64,000 nt of DNA from contig NOKP01000020.1 in NCBI GenBank assembly GCA_002682825.1, positions 868,001-932,000 on the forward strand, in the 5' to 3' direction. Below the pieces are notes generated by a model. It was not told the origin of the DNA and did not search any database. It worked only from the letters and a program-made list of their open reading frames with translations. Origin of the DNA: Neonectria sp. B-13. Its lineage: Eukaryota; Ascomycota; Sordariomycetes; Hypocreales; Nectriaceae. Made by a program: the position numbers and the translations under genes. Positions 25,041 through 36,487 of the stretch are shown one piece after another; within the stretch, counting starts at the first letter, position 1, and each line of letters starts with the position of its first letter.

Positions 25041-26066
25041 GTTGGCGGTCGGGAACAGGGTCGAGACGAAAAGAATGGCCGAATGGCCCCCCGCGCGCTC
25101 AGTGCTTATGTATGCCGCATCGATGAGGACCTAGGTCTCGATTCGTGCAATCGCAAGCGCTCTTCGGGGCGTTGATGGTGTCCGCAAGGGTTACTCGGCG
25201 TAGGTCGCAGTCGTGGTCGTAGGCATAACCTTTTTCTTGTCGGTTCGGCGCAGAGTGGTAGAGGAGCAGACAGATTGCGGAGACGGTTCGCTGATGCAAC
25301 AGGGGAGAGCGGAAGGTTCGCGACGAAGGAGTAGACGGCAAAAGAGAAAGTGAAAGAGGGAGAGAAGTGTCAGTGAGCGTGAGAAGTAGCAAACAGCAAG
25401 GTGATAAAGCGCACGCCCAAAAAGGAAAACCTAGGGCCGTCGGTGCCTTTGTCGCCTGTGCACCTTGTTGAGGAAGGAAAGCAAGCTCGCGGCTGGAGGC
25501 GCGTCGGGAGCTGTTGCGCACGGACCACGTGAGGCTCAACCAGCCGCCTCACTCATCCCACGAGTAGCGCCGATGCGCCTCACACTGTCTCGTGTAGTTG
25601 TCTCCAGGTATCGCAAGCTCTCAACCACCCTCGGCATTGCGTAACATGACAGCGCCCAACACCACCAACGTGCGTGCTCCAAATCATGCCATTACCTTAC
25701 AAGACCAATGTCAGCCTTCTCTACGACTCTATAGCTGCCTCATTAAATGGGGCGAACACTCCGGAGTCTGACTCGCTCAGGAGCCGACCATCACAGCTTC
25801 CACCCGGAGTGTCACAGCTCACGGACAACAACTCACTCAAAGACAGCATTGGCATTTATCAACGAACTTGCAAATACCAGCGTATGTTCTGGAGGTGCGG
25901 GCACGGTTAACTATTACAAATCGTACAAACACCCATCCGCACAAAGTCCTTGACCTCCAAATATGGGTGAAACCTCCGGAACGCCGTTCCAAAAATACCT
26001 GTTAAGCCACCATCTCCATGTCCCTTTACTGTTATTACAGCCAGCTAATCCGATGCTAATGCGCTG
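25041..26066. other. TAF2 promoter region and SAS4-like 3' flank
   Basis: The sequence just upstream of the TAF2 start (25041-25540) is purine-rich on the plus strand, that is CT-rich on the transcribed side, as in fungal leaders. The rest should contain the 3' UTR of the next gene. No coding exon is supported. Confidence 0.5.
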
Positions 26067-27698
26067 TCAGTTCTTGCTGCCTCGCCTGTCTCGGCGCTTC
26101 CTTCGTTCCCGGGCCTTCAAGGCATCGGCATCGAGGTATTCTTCTGGCAATTCAAAATCAACTTGGGGTATCTCGGGAATTGAATGTCCCCATGCCATCA
26201 CCTTCCTCCCTGCCCGCCTGTGGCGATTCAACGCCCCATCACGCTCGTACCTCTTGCCGAAGAATGACTTGAACTCTTTCGGGGGCTCTGGAAGCTTTGG
26301 GGGTTTGGGGGGTTTGGGGACCGGGGCTTTGGATGCCGGCTGTTTTGCAGCAGGTGGCTGAGGCGTGGTCCGCCGCTTTTTGGAGCCCTTTGTCGGCGGT
26401 TTGGTTCTAGCCATGGCTTCTTCGCGGAGCTGTTTGGCCGGTGATGTTGAGTCGCTGCTGTCCTCGTGAGCAGCAGGAACCGCAGCAGCATCGACATCTC
26501 CCTCTTCGGCTTCAGGGGACTCCCCTTCATCGTCTCCGGCTTGTTCGGCAAGAACCTTTTCCTTCTCCAACTTCCGCCGCCTCTCCTCCAAGATCCAGTT
26601 GCGAAATTTGGCAAGGATCGCCTGGCAGCCCTTGATAAAATGGTCTCGCGCGGGTTCAAACGCCTTCTTCTTGGTCTCTGTAATTCCGCTAACACCCATT
26701 ACTCTCAGCCAGTCATGGCCTTGAAGTCCCTCCAAAAGCCGGATGATCTGGTCTTTTTCATGTTGGGCCCGTCCCTTTTCGGTATTGCGTATTGACCGCT
26801 CGAGCCTCTCTGCCCGCCTGTGTGTGGGTTGAAACAGCTTATCTGGCAGGGGATCTTCAAGAGCATTATTCTTGTGCTGAGCCTCTGGGAAGTTGAGCTC
26901 GATGCGCTGCGCAGCAAACACGTCGTTGAAGAGGGCATCGCCATATCCTCGCACAGGGCATTCGTCAGCCTGGTGGGGTCGCAGCGCCGCGGTTTGGGAA
27001 GTCCCTACAGCGGCGCGTCGTGGGTCGGAGTCGACGACGACAATCGGCGTATCGACGTTCAACATGTCTAAGACCAGTCAAAAACTGCACAAGAGCAAGG
27101 AGGAGGCTTGCGAGAACGATGGGAATTTTTTTATATACGTACGCTGCTCCTTGGGGTCATTCCCAATCACTTCGTCGTACTCGGGAAAGTATGCGGAGAG
27201 CTCGCTCTTGAACCTCGTGGCTTCTTGCGAGCGGAGCTTGCGCCCCTGCTCCCGGGTGTCCTTGGACTGCGGCTGCAGGCGGTCCAGCTCATGTTTGATG
27301 CCGTTGATGACCTTGGTCTGGTGTTTTGTCAGGCTCTGGTCGATGTTGGCGGCGGGGGCGGGCGCAGTCGTGGTCGGTATCGTGGGTGGAGGAGGCGGAT
27401 TCACCGTGGCCCCGGACGGTCGCGGGCGCGCTGCAGGCGTCGCAGGCGGGACTTTGAAAGCGTCGCCCAGGTTGTGCGAGCCCTTGGCCAGGATCTCGAC
27501 GGCGATGCGCGACCGCTTGGGCTTTATCGCATCGAAGTCGCGCTCCGAGCCTTCGAGAGCCCGTTTGTTCCGGGCGCTCTGGTGGAAGAGGCCTGCGCTG
27601 GCCGACGGCGTCAGGTGATGGGCGTGGGCGTGGGCGCTGGCGTGGTGGTGCGGGTGAAGACCCTCAGCGCGCCGTGTGGAGCGGGTGACGGAGGCCAT
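26067..27698 (-). CDS. SAS4-like subunit (something-about-silencing acetyltransferase complex)
   Basis: Two exons on the minus strand, 27698-27143 and 27067-26067, give 518 aa. The 75-nt intron has a GTACGT donor and TTAG acceptor and splits a His codon. The recognisable part is the stretch RAQHEKDQIIRLLEGLQG followed by HDWLRVMGVSGITETKKKAF (about 285-340), which fits the fungal Sas4 domain (PF15460 from memory). In yeast Sas4 supports the MYST acetyltransferase Sas2, which acetylates H4K16 near silent chromatin. Flanks are disordered: a His/Ala-rich N-terminus, a Pro-rich region and a Lys/Pro-rich segment (about 420-460). The C-terminus ends in a basic RERRKRRDRR tail, a probable nuclear signal. 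Sas4 is poorly conserved, so the family call is moderate. It could also be another MYST/NSL-type scaffold. Confidence 0.72.
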
Positions 27699-28705
27699 TG
27701 ACAGACGTGAGGAAGCCTGGCATGGTTCTCGGTGCTGTTGGCAGGATACGGAGCCCGGCTCGGTCTTGTCGCGATGGGAGCGCTCGTTGTTGATGTTTTT
27801 TCGATGGATATCCCGACCGGTTTCGTGCGACCGACCGGACGTTTGGGTGGTGCTTCCCTTTGCTCGTGGCGTTTGGCGTTTGGCGTTTGGCGTTTTTGGG
27901 CAGCTTTGGGGGTGGGAGACGCTGTTGAATCACCTGGAGCGCCGTGACCTCAGCGGTGCATACGGGCCTACAGGGCACTTGCCCGCTGTGGGAGTCCCGT
28001 GCCCGACGTCCTCCAGGCTAGGCTTCCAGTGAGGTGCATCCCAGGCCAGTGCGCTGGGTGTTTGGAGGTGAGAGTAGATGGCACAGGTGCTTTTCAACTA
28101 CCCAATACCTGAACATTCGGGGCTTTCATCATGAAGGAGCCCATTTCCTGATTGAAACGATATCTCTATCTAGTTCGTATATGTAGGTGCCCTTTGCGTG
28201 AACAAAATCAGTAAGTACCTACCTAGAATCCTGTGACTAGCCTAAATATCACCTCCTTTGCTCGCTTGGCAATGCAACCGCGTGTGGCCGCAACCGTCAG
28301 ACACGTTTTGACATGACAAAGCAGAACCTGTTGGCAGAATTCATTAACAACAGCCACTCCAAAACCGGATACAGCTCTCCAGATCCCAAATGTATTTCCC
28401 CTATATTCAAAACGACTCCTTAACCCGATTCTGCGAGCTAGAGATACGCCCGACAAAGGCTATAGGGTAGCCAGCTTCACAATTAAGGGGAAACTTTCGA
28501 CTACATGTCATGACAGTCAATTCTAGTCATGAATACCCAGTCAGGTTAGTTCAGGAAATGGTTCATACTCGTGGGAATTACTAGTAGACGTAGTCATGAT
28601 TAATCGCAGCTGGAGAGGACTCGAAGTGTCCCCCAGTATCCGGCCCATGTCTTATATCAACTTGCCATTGAGACAGGTATGTTTTCAGCCCCTGGGCTCC
28701 TTTTG
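27699..28705. other. SAS4-like promoter and IQM-like 3' flank
   Basis: No gene is seen. A heptamer repeat TTTGGCG of about four units lies at 27867-27895, inside the probable leader or promoter of the SAS4-like gene. The remainder, especially 28090-28600, looks AT-richer and non-coding. Confidence 0.5.
27867..27895. repeat. Short TTTGGCG tandem repeat
   Basis: Three to four perfect copies of a 7-bp unit lie in tandem about 170 bases upstream of the SAS4-like start codon. Confidence 0.75.
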
Positions 28706-30514
28706 CTATCTCATCTCCTTGGACGACCCGATGCTCAACTTCTGCATCACCCTCACTCTCGTCCCCTCGGCGTCTCTCGCGGCCTCCTCTCGCTCCAGCA
28801 CCTGCCTCTCCTTCTCGGCGCTCTTGCTCTTATCGCGGTCCTCCTCCTCGCGCCGCGCCACCTCCTCGGGCGCCAGGATCTTGTCCCGCCCGTGCATCAG
28901 TTTGCCCAGCGCCTCCTTGCCCTTGTGCCGCGTCCGCAGGTACGCCTCCAGCCCGACCAGCACCGCGTACGACTTGCTGATGGCGACGTGGCTCGTGTCC
29001 ACGCCCTCCGCCTTCAGGCTCCGCACGAACGCCCGAAAGTTGGCCACCGGAGGCCGGTAGTGCCCACTCAGCGGCGACAGTGACCGCAGCCGCCCGTTCT
29101 TGATCTTGATGAGGCCCGCTGCCGAGATACGGCCGCCCTGGAGGAACGACGAGTGTTGGAACGCCCCTGAGTTCTTGATGCCCACGTACAGCCGGAATGA
29201 CGTGTCGGCTACAAATATCCACGTGTTCTTCTTGACCGATTTGCGCAGTAGCTTGTTGAATACCGTCGATGCTGACATGTGCGTCACCTTCTTAAAGCTC
29301 CCGCTGTTGTCGAACTCCGGTGTTGCGTACTTGGCCGCCCTATCGGCCTCCCGCCTTGACTCCAGCGCCGAGTCCGAGCTGCTCGAGTCGACCGACTCTC
29401 GCTCTGCTGGCGTGGCTGCTGCGTTGAACATCGGTGTTGGGTCATCCGAAGGAACCACGCCGTGGATACTGTCCTTGTAATTCTCCGTCGTGTCGATGCG
29501 CTTCCCGTTCTTGGCCCAGCACAGTCGCCCCTCGGCATCGACGTCGACGAGATAGTACTGCCTCTCCTCCCGGGAGAGGTACCGCACTTGCTCTCGCTCC
29601 AGGCGATCGCGCGGGCATGCATCCAACTCGATATTGCGCCCCTCACCGTAGTCGAGCCAGTAGAAGTAGTTCTCGTTGGTGTCGGATCGCTTCCACTCCT
29701 CGTGGTACATGCGCAGGTTGCTCCCGTAGCGATGCTTGAGGTCGACCATCTCCAGGAAGTACTGTATACCCATCACCTGGGCCTCGCTTCGGCGCACAGC
29801 GTTGGCCTTGTCGCGACGTAACCTTGCAGCTGCCCTGCTCTCTGACGATGTGTGCTCGTCGGAAGACGTTGACGACGATGAGTCAGATGAGATATCTTCC
29901 TGGTTTGCCCGTCGCGCGGCCATGCTCGCCTTCTTCCAGTGCCCTCGAGCTACCAACCGTCGTTGTCGCTCGACCGGATTCGTCCCTAGGTCATTGGGAA
30001 CGTCGCCGCCGCCGACCGTTGACCTTGCGCGCGGGCGGACCGTGTTGCGGAACTGGGCTTCGCGCATCGCCGTCATCCATCGAGTGCCGGCATCTAGACT
30101 GAAGCCCTGCATCTCGCGCCTCGTGCGATACCCGCGGAACGTCTTCTGGATGACCTGCGCCGCATTGGCCCTCTCGCTCTCATCGTTGCTCTCGCCCGAC
30201 GAGCTCCCTATGCGCTCATGTTGCGCCGCCTGCGCCTGGAGCGACTGGCGCTTGCGCTCGCGCGCCTTTTGCCTCTGCTCGTCCTCGTGTTGCTGTTGCA
30301 CGGATGCGATGCGCTCGAAGCCGTCCGGTGTTGGAGGCACTAAAGAATCCATGTATTCCTTTGTCTTGGGCTGGAAGTGGAAAATGCTCGATGATGGAGT
30401 TCTGACGAGGTGCTGGGAGTCGGCGCGCCCCGGGGGGTGCCGCGATGGCGGGGTTGCACCAGTCTGTACGAAAGCTGGCAAAGAGCTGGGTTCTAGAAGC
30501 TCGAGTTGCGTCAT
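28706..30514 (-). CDS. IQM-like IQ-motif (calmodulin-binding) protein
   Basis: This is one uninterrupted exon of 602 aa. An IQ motif is clear at about residues 117-136 (AAQVIQKTFRGYRTRRE), preceded by a charged Gln/Arg-rich helix. From about residue 250 the protein carries the conserved core also found in plant IQM proteins: YFLEMVDLKHRYGSNLRMYH, EEWKRSD..YFYWLDYG, YLSREERQYY, then WIFVADTSFRLYVGIK, FQHSSFLQGGRISAAGLI and LSPLSGHYRPPVANFRAFV. The IQ motif should bind calmodulin, often without calcium. The biochemical role of the core is not established. The C-terminal 60 residues form a highly charged coiled-coil-like tail. The long single exon contrasts with the intron-rich neighbours. The family call rests on recalled similarity to plant IQM. 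Confidence 0.85.
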   Translation of the reverse strand: MTQLELLEPSSLPAFVQTGATPPSRHPPGRADSQHLVRTPSSSIFHFQPKTKEYMDSLVPPTPDGFERIASVQQQHEDEQRQKARERKRQSLQAQAAQHERIGSSSGESNDESERANAAQVIQKTFRGYRTRREMQGFSLDAGTRWMTAMREAQFRNTVRPRARSTVGGGDVPNDLGTNPVERQRRLVARGHWKKASMAARRANQEDISSDSSSSTSSDEHTSSESRAAARLRRDKANAVRRSEAQVMGIQYFLEMVDLKHRYGSNLRMYHEEWKRSDTNENYFYWLDYGEGRNIELDACPRDRLEREQVRYLSREERQYYLVDVDAEGRLCWAKNGKRIDTTENYKDSIHGVVPSDDPTPMFNAAATPAERESVDSSSSDSALESRREADRAAKYATPEFDNSGSFKKVTHMSASTVFNKLLRKSVKKNTWIFVADTSFRLYVGIKNSGAFQHSSFLQGGRISAAGLIKIKNGRLRSLSPLSGHYRPPVANFRAFVRSLKAEGVDTSHVAISKSYAVLVGLEAYLRTRHKGKEALGKLMHGRDKILAPEEVARREEEDRDKSKSAEKERQVLEREEAARDAEGTRVRVMQKLSIGSSKEMR

Positions 30515-31210
30515 GGCTTGCAGTGGAAGCCAAGGCTTATGACGACGCGGGACAATTATACCAGCCTAAATGACTGAAAGGGGACACATGGAAAATTCCT
30601 TGTTGTTGGGCATGGCAGCGAATATCTTGTCGGTAAACTTCCCTCCGACCACCGTGGCCCAGAAAATCCGCGTTGAATCTATTCAGTTTTAACATGACCG
30701 TGGATGACGCAAGGAGGGCTCCCGCCGAGCCATGTCCCGTAGTTGTCACGGAACGTCGGCACTTGGCATCGCGGCAAATTCCACTGGCGCTACTTAATTG
30801 GCCGCAGCTCGAGACTCGATAGGTCCGCGCCTGGGGAATCTACGGGCACAGCCTCGTCTGCAAGACTGAGATGCCGCCCAGAGATTCAGATATACCCACT
30901 GAAATACGTCTAAGCGTTGACAGCGGAGCATACAGCCGGCTTGGCGAAGCAGGAGAGAAGTAAGAGAGAAATGCAGTGGTCTAGACGTCTTGTGTGACAT
31001 GCAACCCTTTGCGCGAGCTTGACTATTGAACCAGACACGAGAAGATCAAGCAGTAAGCCGCAGGTTACGCGTCATCCAAGGCATTATCATTATCGTCTGC
31101 CCACTGGCGAGGCAGAACTAGCATACCATAGCGTTTGTACAAAAAAGGCCCTCCCTGAGGGCTGTTGGTTGAAACTATATCCAATGAATGTTGAAGTATG
31201 AATGCAGCCG
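30515..31210. other. IQM-like promoter and PX gene 3' flank
   Basis: The spacer lies between two minus-strand genes. No coding frame is supported. It should hold the PX gene's 3' UTR and the IQM-like promoter. Confidence 0.5.
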
Positions 31211-32014
31211 CTATGCAAAGAGAAACTCCTTGAGTACCGGCGAGCCAGAAAACTCTGGGTTCAATAGAATACAACTGCGGATGAGGTAAGCATATTTTCA
31301 AGGACACGAGACAGTAGAGAGCACGCACTTGAGAAAATACTGGAGGCCAGCCCGTCTTTTCTCTAAGAACCGGGGCCGGAACTTGGAGATGACGCTCTTG
31401 GGCGGGAGCTCCGGAACTGCCGCCTCGAACCCGGGGAAGGTCAAAACTAGCTGATTCCGAAACTCGTCGAACTCTGAATACCGTTTCCGAATGTTCATGT
31501 AGCCTCCCTACCCAGACCGATGGTTAGTCATGCAGTTCAGCGTTGGTTGGTGCATTGGTTACGTATTGCTCACATGTAGGGTTTCGACGCGGATATTATA
31601 TACAACAAAGGCGCCGATATTCGTAGCACTGCTGTTGACGACGGTGTGGTCGGCGATTTCAACGCTCTTGGCCCAGCAAGCACTATTGCGGTCGTCGTAG
31701 TCGTTCGACTCGTTGTCGCGGAGGGTTATGGCGCCGGCGGGGAGGATGGACTCGACGGACACGTTGGAGATGTTGCGTTGGTGGCTGTGTGAGGTGACCC
31801 AGTAGGGAGGAGAGGTTATGGAGCTGGGCGACATGGTGGAGGATATGGCCTCGTCGGCATCGCGGTGGTTGATGCTGGGCGGTGCCTCGTTATCGAGCGA
31901 CGACCGTGGGGTGTGGAACTCCTCGGCGGATGCGGAAGGGTTCTCGGAGGGTCCTGCGGGAGATGCGGTGCTGGCCCAGCCATTGGCACGTTCTCGATCT
32001 ACCGCTGGCGCCAT
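31211..32014 (-). CDS. Small PX-domain protein (Ypt35-like)
   Basis: Three exons on the minus strand, 32014-31574, 31507-31329 and 31274-31211, encode 227 aa. Introns of 66 and 54 nt have GTGAGC and GTGCGT donors. Residues 1-90 are Ser/Pro-rich and disordered. The PX domain follows (about 108-220): WAKSVEIADHTVVN, then GGYMNIRKRYSEFDEFRNQL with the phosphoinositide-binding RYSEF motif, the Pro-rich loop ELPPKSVISKF and the closing helix RFLEKRRAGLQYFLNCILL. It ends NPEFSGSPVLKEFLFA. PX domains bind PI3P on endosomes and vacuoles. Size and layout match fungal Ypt35-like proteins, an endosomal family that in yeast recruits Vps13. Exon 3 is only 64 nt and is essential to complete the domain. The exact orthologue is uncertain. 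Confidence 0.88.
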
Positions 32015-35000
32015 TCAGCCATGTGAGAGTGGAAAGCTCATGTGGGTTTTGAAGAGGGGGTTCGGAGGTGGCAGTCGCACGGAGCGGCGAAGTGGCGGCC
32101 GGTGGTGTGTTGCGGTTGACGCCCGAGCGAATGGGACACTGGCTTTGCTGCTGGTTGGAGACGCGAAAGCCCGCTTGATTCGCCCGAGGAACCGAGCCCG
32201 CGACGAAGGTTATTTGCTGCCGGCAATGAGGGACAGGAGCGCTGGTGGTGGTTGATATCCGCCACGAGGAAATTCGGATATGAGCAGTGAAGGATTGGGT
32301 TCCCGGACCTGGTTGTTGATGTTCTCTAGCGGAAGGAGTGCGGACGGGGCTATGACGTGATTGGAAACGGTGTGCTGAGGAAGGAAATGGGCTTGTGTGA
32401 CCAGCTATACGCGGATGAGGGACTGATGGCGTGGTTGACGCTCTCTGATGCAATATCTTGGGTAAAAAAGAAGGCCGGAGTTGAGAATGTCGGCATCATG
32501 CTTCTTTCGGCCGGAATGAGGGGCGGGCGGCATCCCGGCGGAGGATTATGCTTTGGTACCGCCCGTCCCCACTATCTGGAGCAGCACAACGCATCGCGCC
32601 GTTGTGACTTGTGAAGGTAATAAATACAGTAGTCTGTTCGTTCCAGGCAGGTTTTCTCCGGGCAGCGAATGGTAGACGGGTGATCCTTTGTTGGGGATTG
32701 CTGGAGGGTTTCTTTTTACCAAGTGGCTGTCATGCTAGATTAGGTGCAGCATCTGTCAATATTTACATCTTTCCCACTGTGACATTCTGTGTCTGTGGCA
32801 GGCGATGTAGTCTAATGCATGCATCGACACCGACATGCCGGATCACACCGCCGCATCCTGAATCCCCCATCCGCCTCCGACTCCGAGTGAATCCCCGTCC
32901 CCGTTCCGCCCTTCAGCCCAACCAACACGGCCCCCAGATTCAAAGACAACTGGGCCAACGGCTCCCGAGTTCCGAGTGCGCGCTGCCATGTGGGGCCATA
33001 TTCTCCGGAGGGTTTGCTTGATGTCTTGGGGTTCCATCTGCAGAGCACTTCGTAATTACCACGTTGGGGGGTTTTCTCGACGAGAGGTTGACCAGCCTGC
33101 CTGCAAACTCGAACCATGTTCCCCAGCTTGTATGCAGTGTATATTCGTGGACCTCAACGGCATGGAATGTCGACTGACAAGCGGGGACGCCCTATCGTAA
33201 GGTCGTCATGGATCGGATGGGTCTTTGTGTGGCACAAGCTTCTGCACCGGGACCAGGCCTACGGCTGGCTTGCCGTGAAAGGCGGTAATTCGCAGGCTGT
33301 TCTGTTATTTGCTCGCCCATCGCCTTATTATTCAGTCAAAGTTGGGCGCTGTTAGATCAAGTAAGCCAAACCCAAAACCAACAGAGCCAGCCCATGATGG
33401 ATTTTGTCAGTCTTCGTCATTGTTTGGTCCCACGCCAGCCTAGCCCAGCCCAGCCGCGTCTATCTGCAAGTTGTGCATGTCGCCCCCGGTTGGCCACAGA
33501 CGGTACAAACAAGCCCCTGTGCATGCTAGTTGTCGAGACCGGCACAACTGGAGACGTCCGTAGGAAGTCTTGGTCCTTTCCTCCACCATCCTGAGGCCTT
33601 GGGGCTTGGGGTGACTTTGACACAGCAGATCCTGGAGAAATCCTCAAGCCCCCCGGCGCCTCCTATTCATCCCACTACCACTAGAACCAATACTCGGTCC
33701 ATGACATTGGCTGGGTGTGTTATACGCGGCACACTCCTGCTTTTATTACCGTCAGCGTCGCCTTTTTGGTGCCCTTTTCCAGCCCGCGGAACCGGAGGTG
33801 ATGCAGTGCATAACCAGAATTCAGACATGCTTCGCACACAAGGCTAATACGCTTGTTCCTCGTGCATCACGCGGACCCTCGGCATTAGGATCGCATGCAA
33901 GAAATACGAGTTGGCACTTGGCCGGGTCTGGATGCCAAGCTGCCTTTCTGCTGGAATCCGAGAGGCGACAATTGGCCACTGACACCAAAACAACCATCGC
34001 CGCCCGTGCCGCTTCGCCCGCGTCGTACTACGTGCTTCGCAGTGACGGGCAGGAATGGGTGGGCTCGTATGGCGGCGCTGGCGTGGAGGGTCGGGCGGGA
34101 CACTATCACGATGCACCAACTGCTGATAGCTATGCGAGGCGCCGTGTTGCGGCCGATGCAGTCGCCTCAATGCAGTTGTTGTTTTTAGCGGTGTTGTCTT
34201 GCGCGCACATGCACAGCCGACATTAAAACAAACAACGGGATAGCAGGCCGGTCTCCGGTGGAGTAGAAGCTGCAATTGGAGGAGCCTGTCACCGACTTGC
34301 GAGACGACTGGGCACGGGTAGGGTGCTCTACGTGAGGCAGCGAGGGACGGGAAGCGAGGGTAATAAAGGGGCCATTTTGGATGTGGTCTGTGAGCCAGCG
34401 AGATGGAGGATTCCACCCGTGATGATGATGATGATGACGATGATGATGATGGCATTTATGGCATTTGTGCCCCGTAATCAGGGACTTGACTCGACTTTGA
34501 CCCGACTCTTGAGGAGTGAGACATTGGAATTTAGACGCATGAGCTACCAACTTGGGGGAGAGACAGGCACATTATCACACGGAACGAACCGTTACAGTGA
34601 ACCTGAAATGCGCCCCATCACAATCCTGGAGAGCCGGCTTACAGACCGGGCTTGTCTGGAGATTGGAGATGCACGCCAGTGGCGCCCCCCAACTTTGCAA
34701 GCTCCGCAAAAGCTCCAGCCCGGCGCTGGTCCCGAATCGTTAGCCCGTTGAGCCAAAGAACCCGCCGAACCAACGACTCCGTATCTCCATAGTAATTATG
34801 GGAATCTAGGTTGCAAAGTACATTAACTGCCATACTTTTCAGCCAAAAAGCCGAAACGCGTAACTATCTCGTACACACCAAAGGCACAGTTACGATGATA
34901 TGTCGTGTTGGCGAACCCGCTGATCATCCGTCCCTCGGCACGCACGCACGCACGCCCGCCTCCCAAATGCAGCTGGTACGGGTCCCACGGTTGGGTCTTG

Positions 35001-35762
35001 GTCGTTCTGGGGATCCAATCCCATGTTTCCGCCCACGGACCATCACGGAGCCATGACTTCCAGAGCTGCGGATGCTACGCTGCCCTGTGCCTTGGCCCCG
35101 GGCTAAGCCTTTTTGATATTGCTTCCTTTGCTAGTCGACAGTCACCGTGGTTGTGATATCGCCAGTCCACGGGTCTCGTCAATCATCCCGGGGTTGGGCC
35201 CGGTGGTGGCACCGTGGCTCTCGGCGCTCGCCCATTTCTGCATAAGCTACCCATTCCGACCTGTCGCCCTGTCGCCTCCTAACCTTCTCCTCTGTCCGTC
35301 CAGCCGTTTCTTGAACCTTTTCCCCTCCGCCCTCGCTTCTTGCTATTACTTAATTCTCTCGCTCGAGTTCGTCGACAATCGCTTCCCGTGTGCTTGTGCT
35401 TCTCCCCGTCTCTCGCTCCCGACCCCGTTTGTACCTTCGTTCATACAAACGCCGACGCCCGTAATTGTGAGTAATTCGCCTGAACCCACCTGCCACACCA
35501 CCCGACGGGGCCAAAACGATGCAGATGCACTGTTGTCCTGGGGATCGCGGTGCATACCAACCTGCCACGACTACTTCAAGTTGCTGAATCACTTTGAGCA
35601 GCCAAAGGCCCACCTCGTGAACATTTGGCTGACCACAAAGATCTGCAGTTTCCCATCATCTTCCTCATCGATACTCCCAAGCCGTATCTCAGACCACCCG
35701 GCTACACCCAACCCACCCATCATCACTTCTCCCTCCGACTGATTAATCCCCACGACGACACC
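32015..35762. other. Large gene-poor divergent gap
   Basis: This 3.7 kb stretch separates the divergent PX and DUF7707-type genes. Open frames exist on both strands, but none is recognisable, they contradict one another, and several are caused by simple sequence such as the GAT repeat at 34420-34451. The last 600 bases are strongly pyrimidine-rich and contain a 209-codon frame (35113-35742) just upstream of the downstream start, probably leader rather than gene. Long promoters of this size are common for regulated secreted-protein genes. Confidence 0.5.
34420..34451. repeat. GAT trinucleotide microsatellite
   Basis: Ten units of GAT, one changed to GAC, lie in a non-coding gap. On the minus strand they read as a poly-His or poly-Ser tract in a spurious frame. 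Confidence 0.9.
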
Positions 35763-36487
35763 ATGCCATCCGTACGATCCACCGTCCTGGCCGTTGGTGC
35801 CACCCTTTTCGCTGTTGCTCAGGCCGACTATGTGATCGACCCCGATAGTGTGCCTCTATCCCAGAGACGTGAGTTGCCTTGACCTGCGGAAGCAAAGGGT
35901 CGGAGAGGTAGAGACTAATAATTGTGATTAGAGGCCTGGTGTAACAGTGAGAGGTACACTTGCCCTCTCATCTGCCAACAGACTGGTGACGGAACCACCA
36001 AGGTCAACGAGTGCGACCCGGTTTGTCCCCCTTCCACCAACATCGCGTTTTGCCTCATCGTCTAACCCACGACGCTTAGAAAACACTTACCTACGGCTGC
36101 ATTTGCGGCAACAACAAGCAGCCCAACGTCTCCGAATACTCCCTTTCTCTTCCCTACTTCGTGTGCCAGGAATGGGGCAACCAGTGCGTCACGGATTGCA
36201 ATGGCAACAACCAATGTTCCTCAGCGTGCCGTCAGGACCACCCCTGCGGTGCCCAGAATCCCAAGAAGGTCAACACAACCTCGACCGCCAAAGCTACCGG
36301 CGCTTCGGCGACGGCCTCGACGACCGACGATGCCGACACTGTCTACACGGACGTCAGTGGTAGCGACGATTCGTCCGACTCCAACTCCAGCGACAAGTCC
36401 GGTTCTGCTGCCGCCCTCGAGGCTGGCCGCAAGTGGGGTCTTGCCATGGTTATGGGCAGCATGTTTGTTGGGTTCGCGTTGCTGTAA
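35763..36487 (+). CDS. DUF7707-type Cys-rich GPI-anchored secreted protein
   Basis: Three exons, 35763-35868, 35932-36020 and 36080-36487, give 200 aa. Introns are 63 and 59 nt. A signal peptide (MPSVRSTVLAVGATLFAVAQA, about 1-21) precedes DYVIDPDSVPLSQRQAWC. A compact Cys-rich domain follows (about 37-105) with motifs WCNSERYTCPLICQQT, NECDPKTLTYGCICG and YFVCQEWGNQCVTDC. Next comes a Ser/Thr/Asp-rich spacer typical of wall-linked proteins. A C-terminal hydrophobic tail, WGLAMVMGSMFVGFALL, follows small residues (GSAAALEAG), as expected for GPI attachment. The domain matches the fungal family I recall as DUF7707, of unknown function and found at the cell surface. The small exon 2 carries several of the cysteines, so splicing is needed for the fold. 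Confidence 0.87.

Noticed and set aside
35113..35742. A 209-codon plus-strand frame before the anchored protein
   Set aside because: It is made of CT-rich leader sequence (Ser/Pro/Leu-rich) and resembles no family. At most it is an upstream ORF.
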